From contig CANRAN010000002.1 of assembly GCA_947628595.1 (NCBI GenBank), forward strand, positions 1 through 27,512: DNA of 27,512 bases, given 5' to 3'. A program made the position numbers and the translations under genes. Of the stretch, positions 1 to 8,534 are shown piece by piece. Each line of letters opens with the position of its first letter. Position 1 is the first letter of the stretch. Source of the DNA: an uncultured Clostridia bacterium (lineage in GTDB: Bacteria; Bacillota; Clostridia; Oscillospirales; Acutalibacteraceae). The notes below the pieces were generated by a model. The model had not been told where the DNA came from, made no database searches, and worked only from the letters and a program-made list of their open reading frames with translations.

Positions 1-87
1 GTGGTATGTGCCGTATTTGAGGAAACGGACAGCCTGAGTGAAACGGACAGGGGCAGCGGAGGCTTCGGATCAAGCGGTAAGATGTAG
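1..87 (+). CDS. dut: dUTP diphosphatase, C-terminal end only
   Basis: The window opens inside a reading frame of 28 codons and a TAG stop. The final residues contain RGSGGFGSSG, which matches the glycine-rich motif V of trimeric dUTPases (usually RGSGGFGSTG), preceded by the usual acidic/threonine stretch. In the family this flexible tail closes over dUTP in the active site of the neighbouring subunit. The enzyme hydrolyses dUTP to dUMP and pyrophosphate, keeping uracil out of DNA. Only the tail is visible, so length and start cannot be judged. The assignment rests on this one motif, which is highly characteristic. Confidence 0.85.
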   Translation: MVCAVFEETDSLSETDRGSGGFGSSGKM

Positions 88-131
88 ATTTTGTCGGTTT
101 TTCTGATATTATTAATACATTTTAACAAAAT

Positions 132-172
132 TCTGCATATCAAAAACAGGTTTTTTTGTATTAAAGCAGAAG
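132..172 (+). terminator. possible weak terminator stem-loop after dut
   Basis: TTCTGC at 132-137 pairs with GCAGAA at 167-172, and an inner CAAAAA/TTTTTG pairing is also possible. No clean T-run follows the outer stem. It lies between dut and the mreB promoter, where a terminator would be expected, but the structure is AT-rich and could be chance. Confidence 0.3.
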
Positions 173-196
173 TTTTAAATACCGCTGTTTTTTTAG

Positions 197-225
197 TTGA
201 GATTGATATGTTTTGAGAGTATAAT
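197..225 (+). promoter_or_regulatory. sigma-A-type promoter of the mreBCD operon
   Basis: TTGAGA at 197-202 and a perfect TATAAT at 220-225 are separated by 17 bases. The site lies 73 bases upstream of the mreB start, so a leader of about 65 bases is expected. Confidence 0.7.
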
Positions 226-298
226 ATATGGTGTAGATTTAAAGGAAATTTTTGGAAAAGTATGGTATCAACATAGAAAGGAATAAGGGAGAGATATT

Positions 299-1303
299 AT
301 GTTTTCAAAGGATATAGGAATAGATCTCGGTACAGCCAATACACTTGTATATATGAAAGGTAAGGGTATAGTAATGCGTGAGCCGTCTGTTGTGGCTGTT
401 GATATACGTACAGACAGCGTTGTTGCGGTCGGTTCAAAGGCAAAGGATATGATAGGAAGAACTCCCGGCTCGATAGTTGCTGTTCGTCCACTGAAAGACG
501 GAGTTATAGCGGATTTTGATATAACTGCAACAATGCTTAACAGGTTCATAAAAATGGTTGTCAAAACCTCAGTATTCAGTAAGCCGAGGGTTATAGTGTG
601 TATACCGTCGGGTGTCACAGATGTTGAAAGGAGAGCTGTTGAGGATGCGGTACGCAGAGCAGGAGTAAAACAGGTTGAGCTTATAGAGGAGCCTATGGCT
701 GCCGCAATCGGTGCCGGTCTGCCCGTTACACATCCGGAGGGAAGTATGGTTGTTGATATAGGCGGCGGTACCTCGGAGGTTGCTATAATTTCTCTTGATG
801 ATATAGTTACAGCTTGCTCGGTAAGAGTTGCCGGAGATAAATTTGATGAGTCTATTATTCAGTATGTTAAGAAGAAATATAATCTTCTCATCGGTGAACG
901 TACGGCAGAGGAAATAAAAATCGGTATAGGCTCGGCTTACCCGTATGAGGGTGAGGGCAGTATGCAGATAAAGGGAAGAAATCTTATGGATGGTCTGCCA
1001 AAGGATGTCATAATAAGTGCGGCCGAAGTAAGGGATGCACTTGCAGATCCGCTTTCTGTTATAATTGAGGCAATAAAGACAACACTTGAGCAAACCCCGC
1101 CGGAGCTTTCGGCTGATATTATAGATAACGGAATTATGCTTACCGGAGGAGGGGCACTTCTAAGGGGGCTTGAGCTGTTAGTTGCTCAGGAAACAAGTAT
1201 GCCGGTTCATGTTGCGGAAAGACCGCTTGATTGTGTTGTTGACGGAACGGGCAAACGTCTTGAAAAGAATTCGGGTATGTGGGGACGTTCCAAAAGAAGA
1301 TGA
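299..1303 (+). CDS. mreB: rod shape-determining protein MreB
   Basis: This is a bacterial actin of 334 residues, the usual length. It forms membrane-bound filaments that steer the peptidoglycan elongation machinery. The phosphate-1 loop IDLGTANT is at residues 8-15, the phosphate-2 region VDIGGGTSEVAIIS is near residue 152, and the adenosine-binding GGGALL is near residue 282. The ATG is preceded by AGGGAG with 7-base spacing. The gene is followed by mreC, mreD and a PBP2-type protein, the standard elongasome order. The 126-base gap to mreC is unusual for this operon and holds a long stem-loop. A second, more divergent MreB lies at 9262. Confidence 0.96.
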   Translation: MFSKDIGIDLGTANTLVYMKGKGIVMREPSVVAVDIRTDSVVAVGSKAKDMIGRTPGSIVAVRPLKDGVIADFDITATMLNRFIKMVVKTSVFSKPRVIVCIPSGVTDVERRAVEDAVRRAGVKQVELIEEPMAAAIGAGLPVTHPEGSMVVDIGGGTSEVAIISLDDIVTACSVRVAGDKFDESIIQYVKKKYNLLIGERTAEEIKIGIGSAYPYEGEGSMQIKGRNLMDGLPKDVIISAAEVRDALADPLSVIIEAIKTTLEQTPPELSADIIDNGIMLTGGGALLRGLELLVAQETSMPVHVAERPLDCVVDGTGKRLEKNSGMWGRSKRR

Positions 1304-1321
1304 TAAATACATAGATTTAAG

Positions 1322-1366
1322 ACGGGTTTCGCTCGGTCTTTCCTCAAAGACCGGAGCGAAGCCCGT
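1322..1366 (+). repeat. long stem-loop in the mreB-mreC spacer
   Basis: ACGGGTTTCGCTC at 1322-1334 pairs with GAGCGAAGCCCGT at 1354-1366 with one G-T wobble. The pairing continues inward as GGTCTTT (1335-1341) against AAAGACC (1346-1352) around a CCTC loop, with one unpaired G at 1353. That gives about 20 base pairs. TATCGG follows, with no T-run, so it is not a classical intrinsic terminator. It could be an mRNA processing or stability element that tunes mreB relative to mreCD, or a palindromic repeat. The structure is seen directly; the role is inferred. Confidence 0.75.
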
Positions 1367-1429
1367 TATCGGTAGGGGCAGGAATTACGCTCTGTTTTAC
1401 ACAGGGCAAAAGTAAGAGGAGGCGTAATT

Positions 1430-2317
1430 GTGAACAAGGTTACATCCGGTAAGGGGTTTAAGGTGCTTATAACAACGGTTTGTGTTCTGCTTGTGCTTGC
1501 CCTGATTACGGCAGGAAACAGTACTGTCGGGGGAATTGTTACGGGATATATTATCAATCCGTTGCTAAGAGTTACCGCCGATTTTACAAATTCGGCGGAG
1601 GAAGCGGTTACACCCCCGAAAAGCACTGATGAACTTGAAAGGGAAAATAGTGAGCTTAAGGAAGAAAATCGTCGTCTTAATGATATGCTTGTTGAATATT
1701 ACGATCTTAAAAAGGAGAATGACGAGCTTTATAAATTTTATAATATAAAGAAAAATAATGAGGATTTTTCGGTTATACCGTCTACCGTCATTTCAAGGGA
1801 TCCGAATGAAAATTTTTACGGTTTTATACTTGATAAGGGTTCTGCCGACGGGGTGAAGTTGAATGATCCCGTTATGACGGATAACGGACTGGTGGGGTAT
1901 GTGAGTGAGGTAAGCCACAAATCCTGCAAGGTTACTTCAATCGTTTCACCGGCTGCTCAGGTAGGAGCGGTGGATAAGAAAACAAGTGACGAGGGAGTTG
2001 TTACAGGTTCTCCGGAATACAGCGACAGGGGGATTGCGGTTATGAAAAATATATCCGCACAAAATGCGATGAAGAGCGGAGATATCGTAGTAACTTCGGG
2101 ATACGGAGGAATGTATCCTAAAAATATAAAAATCGGTACTATAAGTAAGCTTGACTATGACGACTACACAGGTATGCCTATTGCGGTTATAAAGCCGTTT
2201 GAGGACGTGAGAAATATAACCTCCGCCGCCATAATATCGAATTTCAGCGGAAAGGGAGATATAGAGGTTCTTGAGCAGTCAGGCAGCGATAAGGAAAATT
2301 CCAAAAAAACAAACTGA
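1430..2317 (+). CDS. mreC: rod shape-determining protein MreC
   Basis: This 295-residue protein starts at a GTG preceded by a strong AGAGGAGG. Its architecture is typical of MreC: a single membrane anchor at about residues 9-28, a coiled coil at about 63-105 (rich in E, K, L and N), then an extracytoplasmic beta domain with GSADGVKLNDPV and the late GYGGMYPKNIKIGTIS segment found in the family. MreC scaffolds MreB, MreD and PBP2 on the outer face of the membrane and activates the transpeptidase. It is 13 bases ahead of mreD and belongs to the same operon. The C-terminus ends in a short polar, charged tail. Confidence 0.94.
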   Translation: MNKVTSGKGFKVLITTVCVLLVLALITAGNSTVGGIVTGYIINPLLRVTADFTNSAEEAVTPPKSTDELERENSELKEENRRLNDMLVEYYDLKKENDELYKFYNIKKNNEDFSVIPSTVISRDPNENFYGFILDKGSADGVKLNDPVMTDNGLVGYVSEVSHKSCKVTSIVSPAAQVGAVDKKTSDEGVVTGSPEYSDRGIAVMKNISAQNAMKSGDIVVTSGYGGMYPKNIKIGTISKLDYDDYTGMPIAVIKPFEDVRNITSAAIISNFSGKGDIEVLEQSGSDKENSKKTN

Positions 2318-2330
2318 GAGCGATTTTAGT

Positions 2331-2837
2331 ATGAACAGATATAATGTGGTAAAATATACAGCATTTTCTCTTGAAATTCTGCTGTGCTATATAATTCAGA
2401 GCACACCGGGGCTTACACTTGAGGTGTTTGGGGGCAGACCCGTGCTAATGCTTCCGCTTGCCATGACCATTGCTGTTTTTGAAGGAGAAATACCGGCAAT
2501 TATATTTGGTGTTATATGCGGTCTTATGGCTGATTCGGGTTACAGCGGACCTATGGGCTATTATGCAATTATGCTTGCCGTACTATGCTATGTTGTAAGT
2601 ATTCTTATGGAAAACTATCTCCGTACTAATCTTTTGACGGCGGTACTGATAGGTATTATAAGCATACCGATAATTATAGTTGTGCAGTTTTTGTTGTTTT
2701 ATGTCCTTATGGGCTACGACTATTCAAGTGAATATTTTGTTTCTCATTATATCTCTAGAATTGTATATACCTTTGCGTTTGTGCCTGTATTTTATGGTAT
2801 AAACAGGTTTATTGCATCAAAGACGATTACCGAATGA
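2331..2837 (+). CDS. mreD: rod shape-determining protein MreD
   Basis: This is a hydrophobic 168-residue protein with about five membrane helices, MreD-like in size and position between mreC and the PBP. MreD is the integral membrane member of the elongasome and counteracts or modulates MreC. I place the start at the ATG at 2331 (MNRYNVVKYTAF) because it lies just after the mreC stop and begins the first helix. An open frame extends upstream to an ATG at 2271 inside mreC, which would add 20 polar residues unlike the family. The Shine-Dalgarno (GAGAG) is weak, which suggests translational coupling to mreC. Confidence 0.9.
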   Translation: MNRYNVVKYTAFSLEILLCYIIQSTPGLTLEVFGGRPVLMLPLAMTIAVFEGEIPAIIFGVICGLMADSGYSGPMGYYAIMLAVLCYVVSILMENYLRTNLLTAVLIGIISIPIIIVVQFLLFYVLMGYDYSSEYFVSHYISRIVYTFAFVPVFYGINRFIASKTITE

Positions 2838-2850
2838 GGTGCTGTATATT

Positions 2851-4845
2851 ATGGAAAATAAAATTGGCAAATGGCGTTATGTGTTGATTATAATTATAGC
2901 TCTTATAATATTGGCAGTGTATTGTGCAAGACTTATACAATGGCAGATATTTCAGAAGGATTACTATGAGGATATTGCGCTTACATCAACTGAATACACG
3001 ATAAAAACAGATGCTATAAGGGGCGAAATATACGATAGAAACGGTGTACCGCTTGCGGTAAATAAGGCAGGTTACAGAATAGTTATCAATAAAATATATA
3101 TGCCCGATGAGGAGCTTAACGAGAACATAGTAAAGGTAGTTGATTTGCTTGAAAGCTGTAAGGGTAAATGGATAGATGAACTGCCGATAAAGGTTGACAA
3201 AAACGGAAATTATTATTTTGACGAGGAAAAGTCGGATGAAATAGACGAGCTAAAGAGTAAGGATAATCTTAACATGAACCCTTATTCCACCGCTGACGAA
3301 TGTATGACTAAGCTTGTTGAAAAATACGGCTGTGAGAAATTCGGCAAAAAGGAGCAAAGGGATATTGTAAGTGTACGTTATAATATGGACAGGCTTGGAT
3401 ATTCAAAAAGTAACCCATATATATTTGCCGATGATATCAGCCAGCAGGCAATGAGTATAATTTCCGAAAATATGCAGTCGGTTCGGGGTGTAGAAACAGA
3501 ATCCACAGCGGTGCGTGTATATGAAAACGGAACGGCAGCTCCCCATATTGTAGGTGTTACGGGACTGATATCAGAGGAAGAATATACTGAGCTTAAAAAC
3601 AAGGGTTATGCCTATAACGACAGTATAGGAAAAAGCGGAATTGAAAGTGCATATGAGGATGAACTTAGGGGCAGTGAGGGAAGCAGAACCTATGAAATAT
3701 CTGCGGACGGTACAACAGTGCTGAAAAGTACAGTTGAATCAAAGCCCGGAAATTCTGTTTATCTTACTATTGATACCAATATGCAGAAAACTGCACAGAA
3801 AGCTCTTAAGGAGGCAGTAGAAGAGGCAAGGAATTATGCAAAGAGCGTCGGAGGAAAAAATAACGGCGAGGATTGCAACGGCGCAGCAGTTGTCATGCTT
3901 GATGTAAAAGATTTTTCTGTTATATGTGCTGCAAGCTATCCATCCTATGATCTGACAAAATATTATGATGATTATGAAAAGCTTGCAACAGATAAAAATG
4001 TGCCGCTGTTTGATAGGGCATTTATGGGCGCACTTGCTCCGGGCTCAACATTCAAGCCTATGGTTGCATCAGCCGCTTTGCAGGAAAAGGCAATTACAAC
4101 AAAAACTCATATAGAATGTCAGGGAGAATATACTAAAAACGGCCTCCACCTTTGGTGTATGGCGTATCACGGAAGCATAGATATGTATGCTGGAATAAGG
4201 GATTCGTGCAATGTATTCTTTGCGGAAACCGCAAGACTTCTCGGAATAGAAAATATGGATATATATGCAAAACGCTGCGGTCTTGGTGTAAGGACAGGCA
4301 TTGAAATTCCGGAAAGCGCCGGTACACTTGCAGGACCGGAATACAGCCGTGAAATGGGTTCGGAATGGTATCCGAGTTTTGTATCTCAGGCAGGTATAGG
4401 ACAGTCCGACAATCAGTTTACGCCCCTCCAGCTTGCAACTTATGTTGCAACCATAGCCAATAACGGAGTACGTCTGAGAACTCATGTTGTAGATAGAGTC
4501 GTATCCTATTCAGGCTCTGAGGTGATATATAAAACAGAGCCGGAGGTTATGGATAATATGGGTGTCAGCGAAAGTAACCTCAAGGAAGTTCAGAAAGCTA
4601 TGAATATGGCGACCGATAATTATATTGCACTTGACGACTTTGATATGAGAATTGCGGGAAAAACAGGTACTGCGGAAAATTCAGGTTCGGACCATGCTAA
4701 TTTTATATGCTATGCACCATATGATAATCCTCAGATTGCGATAGGTGTAATGGTTGAGCATGGAACAAAAAGTTCAGTTGCAATAAATGTTGCAAAAAAA
4801 CTGATGAATGAATATTTCGGAAAAAATACCGATAAAAACGAATGA
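2851..4845 (+). CDS. mrdA: penicillin-binding protein 2 (class B transpeptidase)
   Basis: This is a D,D-transpeptidase of 664 residues that crosslinks peptidoglycan during elongation. One membrane anchor lies at about residues 9-30, followed by the dimerisation/pedestal region with the RGEIYDRNG motif typical of class B PBPs. All three catalytic motifs are present: SxxK as STFK (Ser399, Lys402), SxN as SCN (452-454) and KTG at 604-606. The ATG at 2851 is chosen because GAGGTG at 2836-2841 sits 9 bases ahead; an in-frame ATG at 2812 overlaps mreD and adds a non-membrane leader. Position after mreD supports PBP2 rather than the division enzyme PBP3 or SpoVD. Its usual partner glycosyltransferase RodA is not in this window. 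Confidence 0.93.
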   Translation: MENKIGKWRYVLIIIIALIILAVYCARLIQWQIFQKDYYEDIALTSTEYTIKTDAIRGEIYDRNGVPLAVNKAGYRIVINKIYMPDEELNENIVKVVDLLESCKGKWIDELPIKVDKNGNYYFDEEKSDEIDELKSKDNLNMNPYSTADECMTKLVEKYGCEKFGKKEQRDIVSVRYNMDRLGYSKSNPYIFADDISQQAMSIISENMQSVRGVETESTAVRVYENGTAAPHIVGVTGLISEEEYTELKNKGYAYNDSIGKSGIESAYEDELRGSEGSRTYEISADGTTVLKSTVESKPGNSVYLTIDTNMQKTAQKALKEAVEEARNYAKSVGGKNNGEDCNGAAVVMLDVKDFSVICAASYPSYDLTKYYDDYEKLATDKNVPLFDRAFMGALAPGSTFKPMVASAALQEKAITTKTHIECQGEYTKNGLHLWCMAYHGSIDMYAGIRDSCNVFFAETARLLGIENMDIYAKRCGLGVRTGIEIPESAGTLAGPEYSREMGSEWYPSFVSQAGIGQSDNQFTPLQLATYVATIANNGVRLRTHVVDRVVSYSGSEVIYKTEPEVMDNMGVSESNLKEVQKAMNMATDNYIALDDFDMRIAGKTGTAENSGSDHANFICYAPYDNPQIAIGVMVEHGTKSSVAINVAKKLMNEYFGKNTDKNE

Positions 4846-4866
4846 TTTCACTTTAATGAAATTTTA
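4845..4866 (+). terminator. possible weak terminator after pbp2
   Basis: ATTTCA (4845-4850) pairs with TGAAAT (4857-4862) around CTTTAA and is followed by TTTA. The stem is short, AT-rich and overlaps the pbp2 stop codon, so the support is weak. Confidence 0.28.
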
Positions 4867-4912
4867 CAAATAGTCATACTGTTAAATTTGTATGAAATTT
4901 TTTAATTCGCTC

Positions 4913-4939
4913 TTGACTTTATGTTAAATGTGTGATAAT
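4913..4939 (+). promoter_or_regulatory. possible promoter for minD-mgsA
   Basis: TTGACT lies at 4913-4918 and GATAAT at 4934-4939, preceded by TG as in an extended -10 element. Spacing is 15 bases, shorter than ideal. A separate promoter would fit the 115-base gap after pbp2. Confidence 0.45.
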
Positions 4940-4960
4940 GTTATTAAAGAGGTATAGAGA

Positions 4961-5695
4961 ATGGGAAAAGTGGCGGTAATTACATCGGGAAAAGGAGGAA
5001 CAGGCAAGTCTACGCTTGCGGCAGGACTTGGAGCCGCATTGGTAAGGCGAGGCAATAGGGTTCTTATAATTGACTGTGACGCAGGAATGAGGGGCGTCGA
5101 CCTTATGCTCGGTGTAAGCGGAAAGTTGGTTTTTGATATTGCGGATATCGTGAGGGGGAATTGTCCTCCGGAAAATGCAATATATCCGTGCAGTACCGTT
5201 CCTGAGCTTTATATACTTCCGGCACCGCAGAATGTAAGGGATGAGATAAGCCCGTATATTATGCGTCAACTGGTGTATGTACTCAAAAAATATTATGACT
5301 ATATCCTTATCGACTGTCCGGCAGGCATAGGTACGGGATTTGAGTCCGCAGCCGCAGCCGCAGGGTATGCGGTTGTTGTAGCTAATGCGGAACCGCTTTC
5401 GCTTAGGGGCTGTGATAAGGTAAGGCAGAAGCTTGTGCGTATGAGAGTGCCGGAGATAAGATTGGTTATAAACCGATTTAATGAGAAAAAATTCAGGAGA
5501 ATGGGAATTTTTTCTGATCTTGATGATGTTATAGATAAGGCGGGGATACGTCTTCTTGGCATTGTTCCCGAGGATAATGCCGCAGCAGCGGAAGCACAGA
5601 GAGGGCAGCCGCCTGAGGGGAAGATGAAGGCTGTTTATGCTTTCGACAGAATAGCGGCAAGGCTTGACGGTGTAGAGGTACCGCTTGAGATTTGA
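4961..5695 (+). CDS. minD: MinD/ParA-family ATPase, short C-terminus
   Basis: This is a deviant Walker-A ATPase of 244 residues. The P-loop KGGTGKST (residues 11-18) has the signature lysine at 11, switch I has DCDAGMRGVDLMLG (about 38-51), and Walker B is ILIDCP with Asp118. These match MinD, which places the division site by recruiting MinC to the membrane. Two oddities: the protein stops at VEVPLEI, just where MinD normally continues into the amphipathic membrane-targeting helix, and neither minC nor minE is nearby. It may bind the membrane differently, or be a MinD relative with another role. AAAGAGG lies 7 bases before the ATG. mgsA follows after 30 bases. Confidence 0.85.
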   Translation: MGKVAVITSGKGGTGKSTLAAGLGAALVRRGNRVLIIDCDAGMRGVDLMLGVSGKLVFDIADIVRGNCPPENAIYPCSTVPELYILPAPQNVRDEISPYIMRQLVYVLKKYYDYILIDCPAGIGTGFESAAAAAGYAVVVANAEPLSLRGCDKVRQKLVRMRVPEIRLVINRFNEKKFRRMGIFSDLDDVIDKAGIRLLGIVPEDNAAAAEAQRGQPPEGKMKAVYAFDRIAARLDGVEVPLEI

Positions 5696-5725
5696 AAGGA
5701 TTTTACATAACAGGAGGAGTTAATT

Positions 5726-6124
5726 ATGAATATAGCATTAATAGCACATGACGCCAAAAAGGAGCTTATGGTTCAGTTCTGCATAGCGTATTGTGGGATA
5801 CTCAGCAGACATAACCTATGTGCCACAGGTACAACAGGTAAGCTTATTTCGGAGGCTACAGGTTTGGAAATACAAAGATTTCTCGGAGGCTCGCAGGGCG
5901 GAGATCAGCAGATTGCGGCGAGGGTTGCTTTTAACGAGATAGATATGCTTATATTCCTACGTGACCCACTTAATCCAAAGCCGCATGAGCCTAATGACAT
6001 GAACCTCCTAAGACTTTGCGATATGCATAATATACCGGTTGCAACTAATATTGCTACGGGAGAAGTTCTTATACACGGTCTTGAAAGAGGAGATCTTGAT
6101 TGGCGTGATATTGTAAGATCATAA
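5726..6124 (+). CDS. mgsA: methylglyoxal synthase
   Basis: This 132-residue enzyme converts dihydroxyacetone phosphate to methylglyoxal and phosphate, a glycolytic bypass used when phosphate is short or sugar phosphates accumulate. The N-terminal IALIAHDAKK, the phosphate-binding TGTTG (about 34-38), GGSQGGDQQI with the catalytic aspartate (Asp60, equivalent to Asp71 of the E. coli enzyme) and the LRDPLNPKPHEPN segment are all diagnostic. The start has a strong AGGAGG. Length is normal for the Firmicutes enzyme, which lacks the longer C-terminus of E. coli MgsA. It is probably cotranscribed with minD, and a clear terminator follows. A minD-mgsA neighbourhood is found in several Clostridia. 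Confidence 0.96.
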   Translation: MNIALIAHDAKKELMVQFCIAYCGILSRHNLCATGTTGKLISEATGLEIQRFLGGSQGGDQQIAARVAFNEIDMLIFLRDPLNPKPHEPNDMNLLRLCDMHNIPVATNIATGEVLIHGLERGDLDWRDIVRS

Positions 6125-6149
6125 ATGCAGGAAATAATAGCTTTAACAG

Positions 6150-6175
6150 CGGTTGGCTTATGCTGACCGTTTTTT
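6150..6175 (+). terminator. intrinsic terminator after mgsA
   Basis: CGGTTGGC (6150-6157) pairs with GCTGACCG (6162-6169), with two G-T wobbles, around a TTAT loop, and a run of six T follows at once. The form is classical and the position fits the end of the first gene block. Confidence 0.8.
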
Positions 6176-6238
6176 ATTTCCTGGTATGTCGAATAATGGT
6201 AAAACAAATATTATTTGTTCAAAGTGTGTCAAAATCGG

Positions 6239-6267
6239 TTGACATACAGGTAAGAAAAATGTAAACT
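6239..6267 (+). promoter_or_regulatory. sigma-A-type promoter of recD2-comFC-mreB2
   Basis: A perfect TTGACA at 6239-6244 is followed after 17 bases by TAAACT at 6262-6267. It lies 60 bases ahead of the chosen recD2 start and just after the mgsA terminator. Confidence 0.65.
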
Positions 6268-6311
6268 ATAAGGTGAGGTTTTTTACTCTGTACGAGAATT
6301 ATATATATTTT

Positions 6312-6318
6312 GAGGAGG
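6312..6318 (+). promoter_or_regulatory. ribosome-binding site that sets the recD2 start
   Basis: GAGGAGG lies 8 bases ahead of the TTG at 6327 and is the only strong Shine-Dalgarno in this leader. It argues against the in-frame ATG at 6273, which lacks a good site. Confidence 0.75.
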
Positions 6319-6326
6319 TGGCGGGC

Positions 6327-8534
6327 TTGCCGGAAAAAAATGTTACTGAAATAGAGGGTTCTGTTGAGGATATTGTTTATAGGAATGAGCAGAACGGGTA
6401 CAGTGTGTTGCTTCTCTGTTGTGACGGTGAGCTTGTGACCGCAGTGGGAAAAATGACAGAGGTAAGTGTGGGTGATGAACTGAGGCTTATCGGAGGAATG
6501 AAGGTAAATCTTAATTATGGTGAACAATTCTCATTTGAATATTATGAACAGCGTATGCCCACGAGTGCATCGGCAATATTGAAATATCTTTCCTCACGGG
6601 CTATCAAGGGAATTGGTGCAAAAACAGCTAAAAAGATAGTAGATGCTTTTGGCGATAACACATTGGAAATAATGCAGAAGCAGCCGGAACGTCTTACAGA
6701 AATAAGCGGTATATCACGTGACAGAGCAATAGATATAGGTGAACAGGTACGGAAAATTTTCGGTATGAAGGAGATAATGGTTTACCTCACGAAATACAGG
6801 ATAAGCTCATTAGAGGCTGTTCGTATATGGAAGGAATACGGCAACAGTTCTGTTACAATGATAGAGAATAATCCATATATACTTTGCAGGGAAAATATAG
6901 GTGTTCCTTTTGAAAAAGCGGACAGAATAGCCGAAGCACTCGGACGACCGCTTGATGATCCATGCAGGATAAAGGCGGGAATATTGTATATAATTACATA
7001 TAATGCCGGAAACGGTCATACCTGTTTACCAATGGACAGGCTCATCGGCATATCAGCTGATTTTCTTAAGACAGACACGGAAAATACCGCATCAGCAATG
7101 GCGGAGCTTATTGATGATACAGAGTTGATTTGTGACGAAATAGACGGTAGGAGCTTTGTATTCCTGCCTTCTCTGTATAAATCTGAATTTTACAGTGCAG
7201 ACAGGATAGCACTTATACTCAAGATACCGCCTGAGCGTTTGGCAGGTACGGAATATGCTGTGGAAACCTTTGAAAAAATAAATAATATAAGGTATGCCGA
7301 GCAGCAAAGACGTGCAATTATTGAGGCTATGTCGGGAGGCTTGCTTATATTGACAGGCGGTCCCGGAACAGGCAAAACTACAACGCTTAATGCAATTATT
7401 GAATTGTATGAAAAATTCGGGCTTAAGGTATTGCTTGCTGCACCGACGGGCAGAGCTGCACAGAGAATGTCACAGCTAACTGGACACGAGGCAAAGACAA
7501 TACACAGATTGCTTGAGGTTGAATGGGATAATAACGGACGTCCGAGATTTTCGAGAAACGAAAGAAATCTTCTTGATTGTGATGCACTGATACTTGATGA
7601 AATGTCAATGATTGATGTTACTCTATTTGAAAGTGTATTGCGTGCTTTACCGCTTGGGTGCAGGCTTATAATGGTTGGTGATAGTGATCAGCTGCCGTCT
7701 GTCGGAGCAGGTAATGTTCTTGGTGATCTTATTGATACAGGTAAAATTCCTGTTGTACGTCTAACGGAAATTTTCAGGCAATCAATGGAAAGTCTTATTG
7801 TCACAAATGCACATAAAATAGTACATGGTGAGATGCCTGAGATACGGCGGACAGACGGGGATTTTTTCTTTATGGAGGAGCCTGACAGGGATAGGATCTC
7901 CGAAAAAATAGTTGCACTCTGCACTAAGCGTCTTACGTCTGCATATGGGTATGATCCGATGAATGATATACAGATACTTTGTCCGGGGAAAAAGGGTATG
8001 CTGGGTGTTACAGAGCTAAATAAAAAGCTACAAGAGGCACTTAATCCGCCCGGAATTGGCAAGTCGGAAGTTAAGTCCCCTGTATATGTGCTGCGTGTTG
8101 GAGATAAGGTTATGCAGACGAGGAACAATTATGATCTTCCTTGGGTTCGTGATGACGGGACTGAGGGTGCAGGAATATATAACGGTGATATAGGAATAAT
8201 AGAAAATATAGAAAAAACCTCTGGTTCGGCAAAGATAAGGTTTGATGATAGGGTTGTATCGTACAATTCCGATAATCTTGCAAACGTGGAGCTTGCTTAT
8301 GCCGTGACTGTACATAAAAGTCAGGGAAGTGAGTTCAAAGCTGTTGTTATGCCTATGTATTATGGCGCACCACAGCTTTATTATAGGAATCTGCTTTATA
8401 CGGCAGTAACAAGAGCAAAGGAAAAATTAATTTTGGTAGGAAATGTATCAACACTGAAGAAAATGGTCGATAATAATAAAAAGACCAAAAGATATTCGGG
8501 ACTGAGGGCATTTTTGGAAAGGAGCGAGGCATGA
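6327..8534 (+). CDS. recD2: RecD2-type DNA helicase (YrrC family)
   Basis: This is a superfamily 1B 5'-3' DNA helicase of 735 residues, like the RecD2 proteins of bacteria that lack RecBC; it acts in replication-fork and mismatch-associated repair. An N-terminal OB-like region comes first, then helix-hairpin-helix elements (KGIGAKTAKKIV near residue 94). The motor follows: motif I GGPGTGKTTT with Lys350, motif II DEMSMID at about 424-430, motif III GDSDQLPSVGAGN, and the late HKSQGSEF (663-670) and YTAVTRAK motifs. The TTG start follows a GAGGAGG site; an upstream ATG at 6273 would add 18 residues without family similarity. The stop overlaps the comFC start as ATGA. Confidence 0.95.
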   Translation: MPEKNVTEIEGSVEDIVYRNEQNGYSVLLLCCDGELVTAVGKMTEVSVGDELRLIGGMKVNLNYGEQFSFEYYEQRMPTSASAILKYLSSRAIKGIGAKTAKKIVDAFGDNTLEIMQKQPERLTEISGISRDRAIDIGEQVRKIFGMKEIMVYLTKYRISSLEAVRIWKEYGNSSVTMIENNPYILCRENIGVPFEKADRIAEALGRPLDDPCRIKAGILYIITYNAGNGHTCLPMDRLIGISADFLKTDTENTASAMAELIDDTELICDEIDGRSFVFLPSLYKSEFYSADRIALILKIPPERLAGTEYAVETFEKINNIRYAEQQRRAIIEAMSGGLLILTGGPGTGKTTTLNAIIELYEKFGLKVLLAAPTGRAAQRMSQLTGHEAKTIHRLLEVEWDNNGRPRFSRNERNLLDCDALILDEMSMIDVTLFESVLRALPLGCRLIMVGDSDQLPSVGAGNVLGDLIDTGKIPVVRLTEIFRQSMESLIVTNAHKIVHGEMPEIRRTDGDFFFMEEPDRDRISEKIVALCTKRLTSAYGYDPMNDIQILCPGKKGMLGVTELNKKLQEALNPPGIGKSEVKSPVYVLRVGDKVMQTRNNYDLPWVRDDGTEGAGIYNGDIGIIENIEKTSGSAKIRFDDRVVSYNSDNLANVELAYAVTVHKSQGSEFKAVVMPMYYGAPQLYYRNLLYTAVTRAKEKLILVGNVSTLKKMVDNNKKTKRYSGLRAFLERSEA

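Noticed and set aside
569..1093. A 174-codon open frame opposite mreB
   Set aside because: It lies fully inside mreB on the other strand, has no ribosome-binding site and no plausible protein features; it is a shadow of a well-supported gene.
1182..1415. A + strand ORF of 77 codons over the end of mreB and the spacer
   Set aside because: It overlaps the conserved mreB C-terminus out of frame and runs through the stem-loop; no start signal or similarity was seen.
7688..8128. A 146-codon open frame opposite recD2
   Set aside because: It covers conserved helicase motifs on the other strand, and its serine-rich composition is what the antisense of this coding sequence gives.
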